11,787 nucleotides of DNA from Actinomycetes bacterium (GTDB lineage: Bacteria; Actinomycetota; Actinomycetes; Actinomycetales; Demequinaceae). This document shows positions 6,226 through 11,787 of this stretch, in pieces. Under the pieces are notes generated by a model that saw nothing but the letters and a program-made list of their open reading frames with translations, was not told the origin of the DNA and searched no databases. Position 1 is the stretch's first letter. Every line of letters begins with the position of its first letter. The DNA lies in contig JAEYYZ010000214.1 in the NCBI GenBank assembly GCA_023428185.1, positions 1-11,787 of the forward strand, written 5' to 3'. The translations under genes and the position numbers were made by a program.

Positions 6226-7964
6226 GCGGTAATCCGTCCGCGGCGTTCGCGCGGGAGATGGTGGCTGCGCTCGTCGCGTACGGGGTAGAGGACTTTGTGT
6301 TGTGCCCGGGTTCACGGTCAGGGCCACTCGCCCATGCGGTGGCTCAAGCAACCGGCAAGGAGCGTCCGGCGGGTGCCCCTGAACTCAACCTTCATGTGCG
6401 CATCGACGAGCGCTCTGCGGGATTCCTCGCGGTGGGTTTAGCTCGAGGGCGGGCATTACGCGGTGCGCTTAGCCCTGTCGCCATCATCACCACCTCTGGC
6501 ACTGCGGTGGGGAACCTGATGCCGGCGGTGATGGAAGCGCATCACTCGGGATTGCCGCTCATTCTTCTCACCGCGGACCGACCGGGAGAGTTGCGGGGAG
6601 TTGGCGCCAACCAGACCACTGACCAAGTGGGAATGTTCGGCACTTTTGTGCGCCTCTCCACCGATGTGGCCGCTCCCGAGCCAGCCGAACGCGGCGGCCG
6701 GGCCACGCGCATCGTGGCTCGCGCTGTGCGTGCCAGCCTTGGCGATCCCGACCGCGACGACATGACCGCCTCCCCCGGGCCCGTTCACGTGGATGTCGAG
6801 TTCCGCGATCCCTTACATGCGGACCAGGGGGAGTGGCCCGATATCTCAGTGGACGAGCCTTCAGTGCTAGACAGGGCACGCAAGCGTTTACGTGCCGTCA
6901 GCATGCCTTCGCGCCACTTGCCTGAGGCCACCCGCGGGGTAGTGATCGCGGGAGACGGAGCGGGAGACGTGGCACGTCTCGTCGCCGAAGCACACGGTTG
7001 GCCTTTGCTGGCGGAACCCACATCGGGTGCCCGCGCCGGCTCTCACGCAGTGGGCCCGTATGTGGCGCTCTTGCGCGACGCCGCAGGCGTGGAGTTGGCT
7101 TCGCGTATCGACCAAGTGGTGGTGATTGGCAGGCCCACTTTGTCCCGCGTCATCCACCGGATCATTCACGAATCGACGGCGCTCTACGTGGCCAACCATG
7201 GGGCGCGGTGGCGGGAGGCGCCGTTGCATGCCGAGCGAGTGCTCGCACGGGTGCCTCAAGAATGGCTGGAAGCCGGGCAGCCTGTTGCCTCGCGCAACAG
7301 GGAAGATGCGGGGGCTGAAGCGTCCAGGCGGCGAGGGGAGGGCGCGGAGGCGGAGGCCCACGTCTCGTGGCTCGACGAATGGCTGCTCGCGGCATCGGAC
7401 CTCGAGCTCCCCGCAACGGCATGGAACGCCCGAGGTATCGCCAAGGTAGTGGTGGACTCTCTTGGGCCCTCCGACGTGGCCGTGGTGGGTTCCTCTGGAC
7501 CCATTCGCGCCGTGGACAACGTGGCTCCTGTGTGGGAACCGGGCGGTGTGCCCACTCTCATTGCCAACCGTGGCCTCTCCGGCATTGATGGCACCATCGC
7601 CACCGCATGTGGAATCGCTCTCGCTTGCGACAAGCCGGTCACCGCGCTCATGGGTGACGTGACGTTCTTGCACGATGCCGGGAGTCTCTTGGTGGGCACG
7701 CGAGAGCGCACGCCCGATGTCCGCATCGTGGTGGTCAACGACGGTGGCGGGACTATTTTCTCGAGTTTGGAACATGCCACTGCGCCTGCCGAGGAGTTTG
7801 AGCGGGTGTTCACGACGCCTCATGAAGCTCACCTTGCGGGCTTGTGCGCGGGGTATGGAGTGGGTCACGTGCTCACGGAGTCACTCGAGGATCTGCAGGC
7901 GGCGCTGGCCCGGCCCGTGAAGGGCATCGAGGTGGTGGAGGCGCGAGTGAGTCGCGGGACTTAG
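6222..7964 (+). CDS. menD: SEPHCHC synthase MenD (thiamine-diphosphate dependent)
   Basis: Catalyses the decarboxylating addition of 2-oxoglutarate to isochorismate, the first committed step to menaquinone. The 580-residue protein has the three-domain ThDP fold. The N-terminal domain shows FVLCPGSRSGPLAHA (25-39), the cofactor-activating Glu63 in RIDERSAGFLA and ITTSGTAVGNLMPAV (89-103), then LTADRPGELRGVGANQTTDQ (116-135). The C-terminal domain shows NRGLSGIDGTIATA (449-462) and the metal/diphosphate motif GDVTFLHD...NDGGG (478-510, Asp479 and Asn506). A Glu/Ala/Arg-rich linker (about 354-380) precedes the C-terminal domain. The GTG at 6222 overlaps the menC stop and has no clear Shine-Dalgarno, so reinitiation after menC is likely. 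Its stop shares bases with that of convergent menF. Confidence 0.96.
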   Translation: MSGNPSAAFAREMVAALVAYGVEDFVLCPGSRSGPLAHAVAQATGKERPAGAPELNLHVRIDERSAGFLAVGLARGRALRGALSPVAIITTSGTAVGNLMPAVMEAHHSGLPLILLTADRPGELRGVGANQTTDQVGMFGTFVRLSTDVAAPEPAERGGRATRIVARAVRASLGDPDRDDMTASPGPVHVDVEFRDPLHADQGEWPDISVDEPSVLDRARKRLRAVSMPSRHLPEATRGVVIAGDGAGDVARLVAEAHGWPLLAEPTSGARAGSHAVGPYVALLRDAAGVELASRIDQVVVIGRPTLSRVIHRIIHESTALYVANHGARWREAPLHAERVLARVPQEWLEAGQPVASRNREDAGAEASRRRGEGAEAEAHVSWLDEWLLAASDLELPATAWNARGIAKVVVDSLGPSDVAVVGSSGPIRAVDNVAPVWEPGGVPTLIANRGLSGIDGTIATACGIALACDKPVTALMGDVTFLHDAGSLLVGTRERTPDVRIVVVNDGGGTIFSSLEHATAPAEEFERVFTTPHEAHLAGLCAGYGVGHVLTESLEDLQAALARPVKGIEVVEARVSRGT

Positions 7965-9223
7965 CTGGCGCCTAGAGCCTTGCGCATGGGCTCGAGTTTG
8001 GCTTCGGATTCAAGCCACTCGGATTCAGGGTCCGATGCCGCGACAATTCCGCACCCGGCAAAGAGACGCATCTTGCGTGGATCCTCCGGATCAATCTCTG
8101 CGGAACGTAGCCCAATGCACCACTCGCCGTCTCCTGCGGCGTCAACCCAGCCCACGGGACCTGCGTAGCGCGCCCTATCCAAACTCTCAAGGTCGTCAAT
8201 GGCACGGCCGGCAGCCAGTGTGGGGGTGCCGCACACAGCGGCGCTGGGGTGAAGTTCGCGGATGAGTTCAAGGGCGGAGACGTTGTGACTCAGCACGCCA
8301 GTGACGTCAGTAGCCAAGTGCATGACGTTGTGCAAGTGCAGCACGGAGGGCTCGTCAGGAACATTGACGGAGGCGCAGTGCGCGGCGAGTACTTGAGTCA
8401 CCGAACTCACGGCGTAGGTGTGTTCCTCGCGATCCTTGGAGGAGCGCGCCAGTGCCGCGGCACGTGCCAAGTCGCCCATGTCGTCGCCCGTCATGCGAAT
8501 GGTTCCCGCAAGCACTCGGGAGGTGACGAGCCCGTGATCCACGCGCGCCAAGAGTTCCGGAGTGGCCCCGACCAGCCCGTCGACGTGGAACGCCCAACAC
8601 GTGGGATAGTCCGCCGCGAGTGGGCCAAGGACGGCACGCACATCCACAGGGCGCTCTGCGGTGGCGTTGACTGCGCGGGCCAACACCACTTTGTCGAGTT
8701 CGCCCGCGCTGATCCGAGTCACGGCGGATGCCACTGAGGCTTCCCAGTGGGCCTGATCCCCGGCATCGACTGTCACTGTGCCCAGAGGTGTGGGGGAGCT
8801 GCGGCGCGTCAACGCGTCGGCAAGTGAAGGCATGGGCTCATCAAGTTGGTCTGACACAAAGGTCAACCATGCTTTCCCTTCTCGCCTGCCCACCACAAAG
8901 CGAGGCACTATCAGCGCGCCTCCCGCCGGTGACAAGTCGGCGAAACTGAAAGAGCCAAAGGCAATGAGGCCTGTACCGCGCTCTCCGACTTCGTCGCGTA
9001 CGGTGGCGTGCCGCACCAAGAGCCGCCACCACGTGTTCGCGTCGTCAATGCGCGCGGGACCGGCCACGTGCACCCTGGAAACCTCGCCCCAGGCCACCAT
9101 TCCTTCGCTGCGGCGCACCCAGGACGTGCCGGGTTCTGGGAGTAATTCCAGCAAGTCACCTGGGTCCGGGATAGCCACCGTGTGCACGGTGAGCGGCGCA
9201 GGTGTCGAGGCGTGCACGGTCAC
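7961..9223 (-). CDS. menF: Isochorismate synthase MenF
   Basis: A chorismate-binding enzyme that isomerises chorismate to isochorismate with Mg2+, feeding MenD. Starting at the GTG at 9223 the protein has 420 residues. Active-site motifs are GELDKVVLARAV (174-185, catalytic base Lys178), GATPELLARV (219-228, acid Glu223), LAGTIRMTG (238-246), SSKDREEHTYAV (261-272, metal ligand Glu267), HPSAAVCGTP (325-334), ARYAGPVGW (351-359) and AGCGIVAASDPESEWLESEAK (389-409) with the second metal ligand. The frame reaches a GTG at 9256, but that codon has no ribosome site, while the GTG at 9223 follows a TACGCT box by seven bases. An isochorismate rather than anthranilate or salicylate product is inferred from motifs plus the adjacent menD. 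Expressed alone from the minus strand. Confidence 0.93.
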   Translation of the reverse strand: MTVHASTPAPLTVHTVAIPDPGDLLELLPEPGTSWVRRSEGMVAWGEVSRVHVAGPARIDDANTWWRLLVRHATVRDEVGERGTGLIAFGSFSFADLSPAGGALIVPRFVVGRREGKAWLTFVSDQLDEPMPSLADALTRRSSPTPLGTVTVDAGDQAHWEASVASAVTRISAGELDKVVLARAVNATAERPVDVRAVLGPLAADYPTCWAFHVDGLVGATPELLARVDHGLVTSRVLAGTIRMTGDDMGDLARAAALARSSKDREEHTYAVSSVTQVLAAHCASVNVPDEPSVLHLHNVMHLATDVTGVLSHNVSALELIRELHPSAAVCGTPTLAAGRAIDDLESLDRARYAGPVGWVDAAGDGEWCIGLRSAEIDPEDPRKMRLFAGCGIVAASDPESEWLESEAKLEPMRKALGAS

Positions 9224-9230
9224 ACTGCCC

Positions 9231-9236
9231 AGCGTA
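9231..9236 (-). promoter_or_regulatory. -10 box of menF
   Basis: The minus strand reads TACGCT, GGGCAGT, GTG at 9223. The hexamer is the same as that before menE. It supports the shorter menF start. Confidence 0.45.
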
Positions 9237-9287
9237 CGACGTAGTAAACCCGCCACCCGCGCGGCATCGGCCCTCGTGGATCGCCGC

Positions 9288-9293
9288 TAGGCT
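9288..9293 (+). promoter_or_regulatory. -10 box of the unknown membrane protein gene
   Basis: TAGGCT, identical to the menB and menC boxes, but here 45 bases before the ATG. Transcription from it would give a leader of roughly 40 bases carrying the Shine-Dalgarno AGGGAGG at 9325-9331. In contrast to its neighbours this gene therefore looks leadered. Confidence 0.4.
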
Positions 9294-9338
9294 CCCCTGA
9301 ACGCGACGGCGACCGCCGGTGCTGAGGGAGGTTTACCT

Positions 9339-9941
9339 ATGAAGTTCTATGACGCCCGTTGGGTATCCGTGGCGTGGCTCGACACGCTACTCAAGCGCAT
9401 CTTCGATCTTGCACTCGCAGGGACTGTGACGCTCCTCGCCGTATGGGGGCTGTCATTCTTGGACGCGAGTGACGTGCGCCGGAAGAACGTCCTGTACGGC
9501 ATGTTGCTCTTGGTGGGCTGGCTGATCGTCGCCTCGGTGCGACTCATCGTGCACACCATCCGCGCCGCCATCTCCGGGAAATTCCTCGACGAGTACGCCG
9601 CGGCCAAGGCTTCCAAAGCCCAGGAGGTCAAGACCAAAGCGGCAAAGGCCTACTCGCCTCCCGTCTTCGATCCACACTTTGTCTACAAAGGGCAAGATCC
9701 GATCCAGGCCGGCCGACCGCTCAAGCGCCGCATTGACGAAGTGTGGTTCTTTCAATCGCACCAACGGCGCATGCCTGCGCTCGATGCTCCGCACGGTACG
9801 GATGAGTACTTCTTTGCGGAAACCCTCAAGACTTTGGCGCGCGCGGTCAACAGTGGAGTCGCTACTCCAGATGAGCTGAAGCGAGCCAAGTACGTGGACT
9901 CGTTCGACAACACGTGGCGTGAGGTCTACGGCCGCGCCTAG
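9339..9941 (+). CDS. Unrecognised protein with two membrane helices
   Basis: I do not recognise a family for this 200-residue protein. It starts with an amphipathic stretch, has two hydrophobic helices at about residues 22-41 and 51-73, then an Ala/Lys-rich helical segment (80-104) and a soluble C-terminal part of about 95 residues. The latter includes YSPPVFDPHFVYKGQD (105-120), a basic cluster (PLKRR) and many aromatic and acidic residues near the end. With an Arg/Lys-rich segment after the second helix, both termini are probably cytoplasmic. The ATG at 9339 is well supported by AGGGAGG seven bases upstream. It lies divergent from menF and just before the menJ-like gene. Codon use and GC look like the neighbours, so it is not obviously foreign. 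A role in quinone or respiratory-chain assembly is only a guess from position. Confidence 0.8.
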   Translation: MKFYDARWVSVAWLDTLLKRIFDLALAGTVTLLAVWGLSFLDASDVRRKNVLYGMLLLVGWLIVASVRLIVHTIRAAISGKFLDEYAAAKASKAQEVKTKAAKAYSPPVFDPHFVYKGQDPIQAGRPLKRRIDEVWFFQSHQRRMPALDAPHGTDEYFFAETLKTLARAVNSGVATPDELKRAKYVDSFDNTWREVYGRA

Positions 9942-9952
9942 CCTTTGTCCAC

Positions 9953-9986
9953 AGGCGCGGGCCGTTCTCAGCATCGGCCCGCGCCT
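9953..9986. terminator. Perfect 12-bp inverted repeat, probable terminator (or operator)
   Basis: AGGCGCGGGCCG (9953-9964), a 10-base loop and CGGCCCGCGCCT (9975-9986) form a perfect GC-rich hairpin. It starts 12 bases after the stop of the unknown membrane protein gene. No T-run follows, as is common in actinobacterial terminators. The right arm ends two bases before the putative -10 box of the next gene, so it could instead be a binding site for a dimeric regulator. Confidence 0.6.
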
Positions 9987-9988
9987 CG

Positions 9989-9994
9989 TACCCT
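9989..9994 (+). promoter_or_regulatory. -10 box of the menJ-like gene
   Basis: TACCCT, seven bases (TGACTCT), then GTG at 10002. The spacer and start repeat the TTGACTCT-RTG context seen at the DUF4229 gene (1054-1064). It supports the GTG at 10002 as a leaderless start. Confidence 0.45.
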
Positions 9995-10001
9995 TGACTC
10001 T

Positions 10002-11297
10002 GTGAAAACCGAAGCCGATGTCATCGTCATCGGCGCGGGCCCCGGGGGGGCGGCGGCTGCGCGCTACCTCGCTACCGAGGGCTTCGATGTCATAGCCCTC
10101 GAGAAGTCTCGATTCCCCCGCGAGAAGGTGTGCGGTGACGGCTTGACGCCCCGCGCGGTGCGCGAACTTGACCTTATTGGTCTGCCCACGCCGCGTGACG
10201 AAGGCTGGATTCCCAACCAGGGTTTGCGCATGGTGGGAGGCGGGCATCGGCTGGAGTTTCCGTGGCATGATCTTGAGTCCTTCCCCAGTTATGGCTTGAG
10301 CCTGCCGCGCGCGGCCTTTGACCAACGGCTCGCGGAGCATGCCAGGGCCGCAGGCGCGGACGTGCGCGAAGGCTGGCATGTTGACGCGGCTTTGCGCGAC
10401 GAAAGCAAAGACGGATACCAAGGCGCAGGCCGGGTGGTGGGCGTCGTGGCCAGGGAAGTGGACGATGCCGGGCGCAAGAAGGGCGACCCCGTAGAGTTCC
10501 GCGCACCCTTGGTTATTGCCGCCGATGGCGTGAGCGCCCGCATCGCTCTGGGCATGGGCATTGAACGCAAGAAGAACCGCCCCATCGGTGTCGCGGTCCG
10601 CACCTACTTCACCACGCCACGGGACACCGAGGAGTGGATGGAAGGGCACCTGGAGATTTGGGACGGCGAGCGAGGCAAGTCCAACCTGCTTCCCGGGTAC
10701 GGCTGGATCTTCCCGTTGGGTGACGGCACCGCCAACGTGGGCCTGGGCACGCTGAGCGCCAAGGGCACACCTCCCAAGTTGGATCACCGCGCGCTCATGC
10801 GTGACTGGCTCGACCACAGCGCGCAGGACTGGGAGTTTGGCGAGCAGGTGGGCGAAATCAAGGGAGCAGCCATCCCCATGGCGTTCAATCGCCAGCCACA
10901 CTATGTGCCAGGAATGATGCTCGTGGGTGACTCTGGCGGCATGGTCAACCCCTTCAACGGCGAGGGCATTGCTTACGCGATGCAGGCCGCACGGCGGGCC
11001 ACAGAGGCGGCCGTAGCCGCTCGTGAGGCGAGCACGGCATCGGCTCAAGAAGCGGCACTAGCGTCCTATGCCCGCATGATGAAAGACGACCTGGGCGGGT
11101 ACTACTCGTTAGGGCGGGTATTTGCCTCGCTCGTAGAGCACCCCACAGTCATGAAGGTATGCACGCGATACGGCCTTCCTCGTCCGCTCATCATGGAATT
11201 TGTCTCTAGACTGCTAGCGGACGTCTACGAGCCGCGCGGCGGCAACTGGGCCGACCGTCTCCTCGCCGCGATCACCCGAATTGCGCCCGCGGCATGA
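10002..11297 (+). CDS. menJ: Geranylgeranyl reductase family FAD-dependent oxidoreductase, probable menaquinone reductase MenJ
   Basis: A flavoprotein expected to saturate one or more double bonds of the menaquinone side chain, as mycobacterial MenJ does; substrate is inferred from context. The 431-residue protein has the N-terminal dinucleotide fold DVIVIGAGPGGAAAARYLA (6-24) with the ribose-binding Glu34, the family motif FPREKVCGDGLTPRAV (38-53), the DG motif VIAADGVSAR (171-180) and the second FAD motif LVGDSGGMVNPFNGEGIAYAM (307-327). I chose the GTG at 10002 because the family begins just before the first beta strand. A TTG extension to 9945 would translate the inverted repeat. The stop overlaps an ATG as ATGA, and nuoA starts 52 bases on, so readthrough into the nuo genes is likely. 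Another isoprenoid (for example geranylgeranyl lipids) remains possible as substrate. Confidence 0.88.
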   Translation: MKTEADVIVIGAGPGGAAAARYLATEGFDVIALEKSRFPREKVCGDGLTPRAVRELDLIGLPTPRDEGWIPNQGLRMVGGGHRLEFPWHDLESFPSYGLSLPRAAFDQRLAEHARAAGADVREGWHVDAALRDESKDGYQGAGRVVGVVAREVDDAGRKKGDPVEFRAPLVIAADGVSARIALGMGIERKKNRPIGVAVRTYFTTPRDTEEWMEGHLEIWDGERGKSNLLPGYGWIFPLGDGTANVGLGTLSAKGTPPKLDHRALMRDWLDHSAQDWEFGEQVGEIKGAAIPMAFNRQPHYVPGMMLVGDSGGMVNPFNGEGIAYAMQAARRATEAAVAAREASTASAQEAALASYARMMKDDLGGYYSLGRVFASLVEHPTVMKVCTRYGLPRPLIMEFVSRLLADVYEPRGGNWADRLLAAITRIAPAA

Positions 11298-11353
11298 GGC
11301 GTGTGACTGTGTTGTGGACCATGCAGCAGCGAGCGGGAAGGGCTGACCGGTGA
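11294..11353 (+). CDS. Possible 19-codon ORF bridging menJ and nuoA
   Basis: The frame MRRVTVLWTMQQRAGRADR fills the whole gap between menJ and nuoA. Its ATG overlaps the menJ stop (ATGA at 11294-11297) and its TGA overlaps the nuoA start (GTGA at 11350-11353). The nuoA ribosome site GGGAAGGG lies inside it. It has no Shine-Dalgarno of its own beyond coupling to menJ. It may be a coupling device or a chance frame; the peptide resembles nothing I know. Confidence 0.25.
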   Translation: MRRVTVLWTMQQRAGRADR

Positions 11354-11709
11354 ACCCCTACGTTCCGATCATCGTGATGATCGTGATTGCGGGCCTCCTC
11401 GCTGGAGGCGGCTTGTTGTTGAGCCGTTTTGTGGGCCCGCGCCGCTACAACGCCGCCAAGCTGGACCGCTACGAATCTGGACTGCAGCCCACGCCGGGCG
11501 CCACTGGTGGTGGCCGCGTACCCATCAAGTACTACTTGGTGGCCATGACCTTCATTGTGTTCGACATTGAAGTGGTGTTCCTCTACCCCTGGGCCGTGGC
11601 TCACCAGCAACTGGGAGTTTTTGGCCTGGTGGCGATCACCACCTTCTTGGCGCTCATCACCATTCCGTTTGTGTATGAGTGGCGCCGCGGCGGATTCGAG
11701 TGGGACTGA
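11350..11709 (+). CDS. nuoA: NADH-quinone oxidoreductase subunit A
   Basis: The smallest core membrane subunit of complex I, next to the quinone-binding cavity where electrons from NADH reach menaquinone. The 119-residue length is normal. It has three membrane helices at about residues 5-27, 62-82 and 88-108. The loop between the first two carries KLDRYESGLQPTP (37-49) and GGGRVPIKYYL (53-63), and helix 2 carries the hallmark FIVFDIEVVFLYPWA (68-82) with conserved Asp72 and Glu74. The loop reads YESG where many family members have YECG. The GTG at 11350 follows GGGAAGGG by seven bases. It is the first gene of a nuo operon that runs off the window. Confidence 0.96.
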   Translation: MNPYVPIIVMIVIAGLLAGGGLLLSRFVGPRRYNAAKLDRYESGLQPTPGATGGGRVPIKYYLVAMTFIVFDIEVVFLYPWAVAHQQLGVFGLVAITTFLALITIPFVYEWRRGGFEWD

Positions 11710-11729
11710 TGACGGACGGGAGGCACTGA
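11709..11729 (+). other. Six-codon frame linking nuoA stop to nuoB start
   Basis: ATG at 11709 overlaps the nuoA TGA, and the frame MTDGRH ends in a TGA at 11727-11729 whose last base is the first of the nuoB ATG. The nuoB ribosome site lies inside it. It could relay ribosomes from nuoA to nuoB, or be chance. Confidence 0.2.
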
Positions 11730-11787
11730 TGGGTATCGAGGAGAGCGCCCCGCCGTTCATGCTGGGCAAGGTTGAAGACTTTGTGGG
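11729..11787 (+). CDS. nuoB: NADH-quinone oxidoreductase subunit B, N-terminus (3' truncated)
   Basis: Only the first 19 codons are in the window (MGIEESAPPFMLGKVEDFV). They match the actinobacterial NuoB start pattern MG(I/L)EE...L..VE, which precedes the 4Fe-4S cluster N2 domain; no cluster Cys residues are visible yet. The ATG follows GGGAGG (11718-11723) by five bases. Identity rests mostly on position after nuoA plus this short match. Confidence 0.8.
   Translation, partial: MGIEESAPPFMLGKVEDFV

Noticed and set aside
7274..7368. Glu/Ala/Arg-rich stretch in MenD as a possible insertion
   Set aside because: It falls at a natural linker between domains, keeps frame, and base composition matches the rest, so it is ordinary linker variation.
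6888..7868. 326-codon open frame on the minus strand
   Set aside because: It is antisense to the well-supported menD and rich in His/Arg/Pro with no recognisable motif.
7942..7956. CGCGA-GTGAG-TCGCG hairpin near the end of menD
   Set aside because: Only five base pairs, inside the coding region, no T-run; such repeats are frequent in GC-rich DNA.
9224..9256. Longer menF from GTG at 9256
   Set aside because: There is no ribosome site or -10 box at the right distance, and the frame would contain the putative -10 box of menF.
9945..10001. TTG start extending menJ upstream by 19 codons
   Set aside because: It would translate the inverted repeat, lacks a ribosome site, and gives an N-terminal tail not normal in the family.
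9453..11048. 531-codon open frame on the minus strand
   Set aside because: It lies antisense to the unknown membrane protein and the menJ gene, shows no family motif, and is composition typical of a reverse frame in GC-rich coding DNA.
1..11787. Mobile elements, tRNA/rRNA genes, CRISPR repeats, defence genes
   Set aside because: None was recognised on either strand; all sizeable coding space is taken by chromosomal housekeeping-type genes and no gap exceeds about 115 bases.

Overview
The window is a GC-rich stretch of an actinobacterial chromosome. The lineage is inferred from several features: a MenA next to a DUF4229 membrane protein, a short mycobacterial-type MenE, a MenB carrying the Asp of the bicarbonate-independent class, a MenJ-like quinone side-chain reductase ahead of a nuo operon, and many starts that look leaderless. 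A member of Micrococcales is possible, but the genus cannot be fixed from the sequence. No mobile element, tRNA, rRNA or CRISPR array was seen.

Layout: the window opens inside a GT4 glycosyltransferase (+, 5' end missing). A small PLDc_N-type membrane protein (-) and a DUF4229 membrane protein (+) follow, sharing a divergent promoter region. The menE-menA operon (-) comes next, then a DUF3048/YerB-like lipoprotein (+), menB (-), menC-menD (+) and menF (-). The right end holds an unrecognised two-helix membrane protein (+), a MenJ-like geranylgeranyl reductase family flavoprotein (+), nuoA (+) and the first 19 codons of nuoB (+, cut by the window edge).

The genes cover most of menaquinone synthesis: chorismate to isochorismate (MenF), SEPHCHC (MenD), o-succinylbenzoate (MenC, after MenH), OSB-CoA (MenE), DHNA-CoA (MenB), prenylation of DHNA (MenA), and probable saturation of the side chain (MenJ). 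MenH, the DHNA-CoA thioesterase and the methyltransferase MenG are not in the window. Complex I, which reduces menaquinone, begins directly after menJ.

No new defence or mobile system is visible. The most notable features are in the architecture. The coding strand switches eight times in the first 9.3 kb, with convergent genes that share or nearly share their stop codons. Eight starts lie 6 or 7 bases after a TANNNT -10 box, as expected of leaderless mRNAs. An unbroken chain of stop/start overlaps, including a possible 19-codon ORF, runs from menJ through nuoA to nuoB. A perfect 12-bp inverted repeat lies between the unknown membrane protein and menJ.
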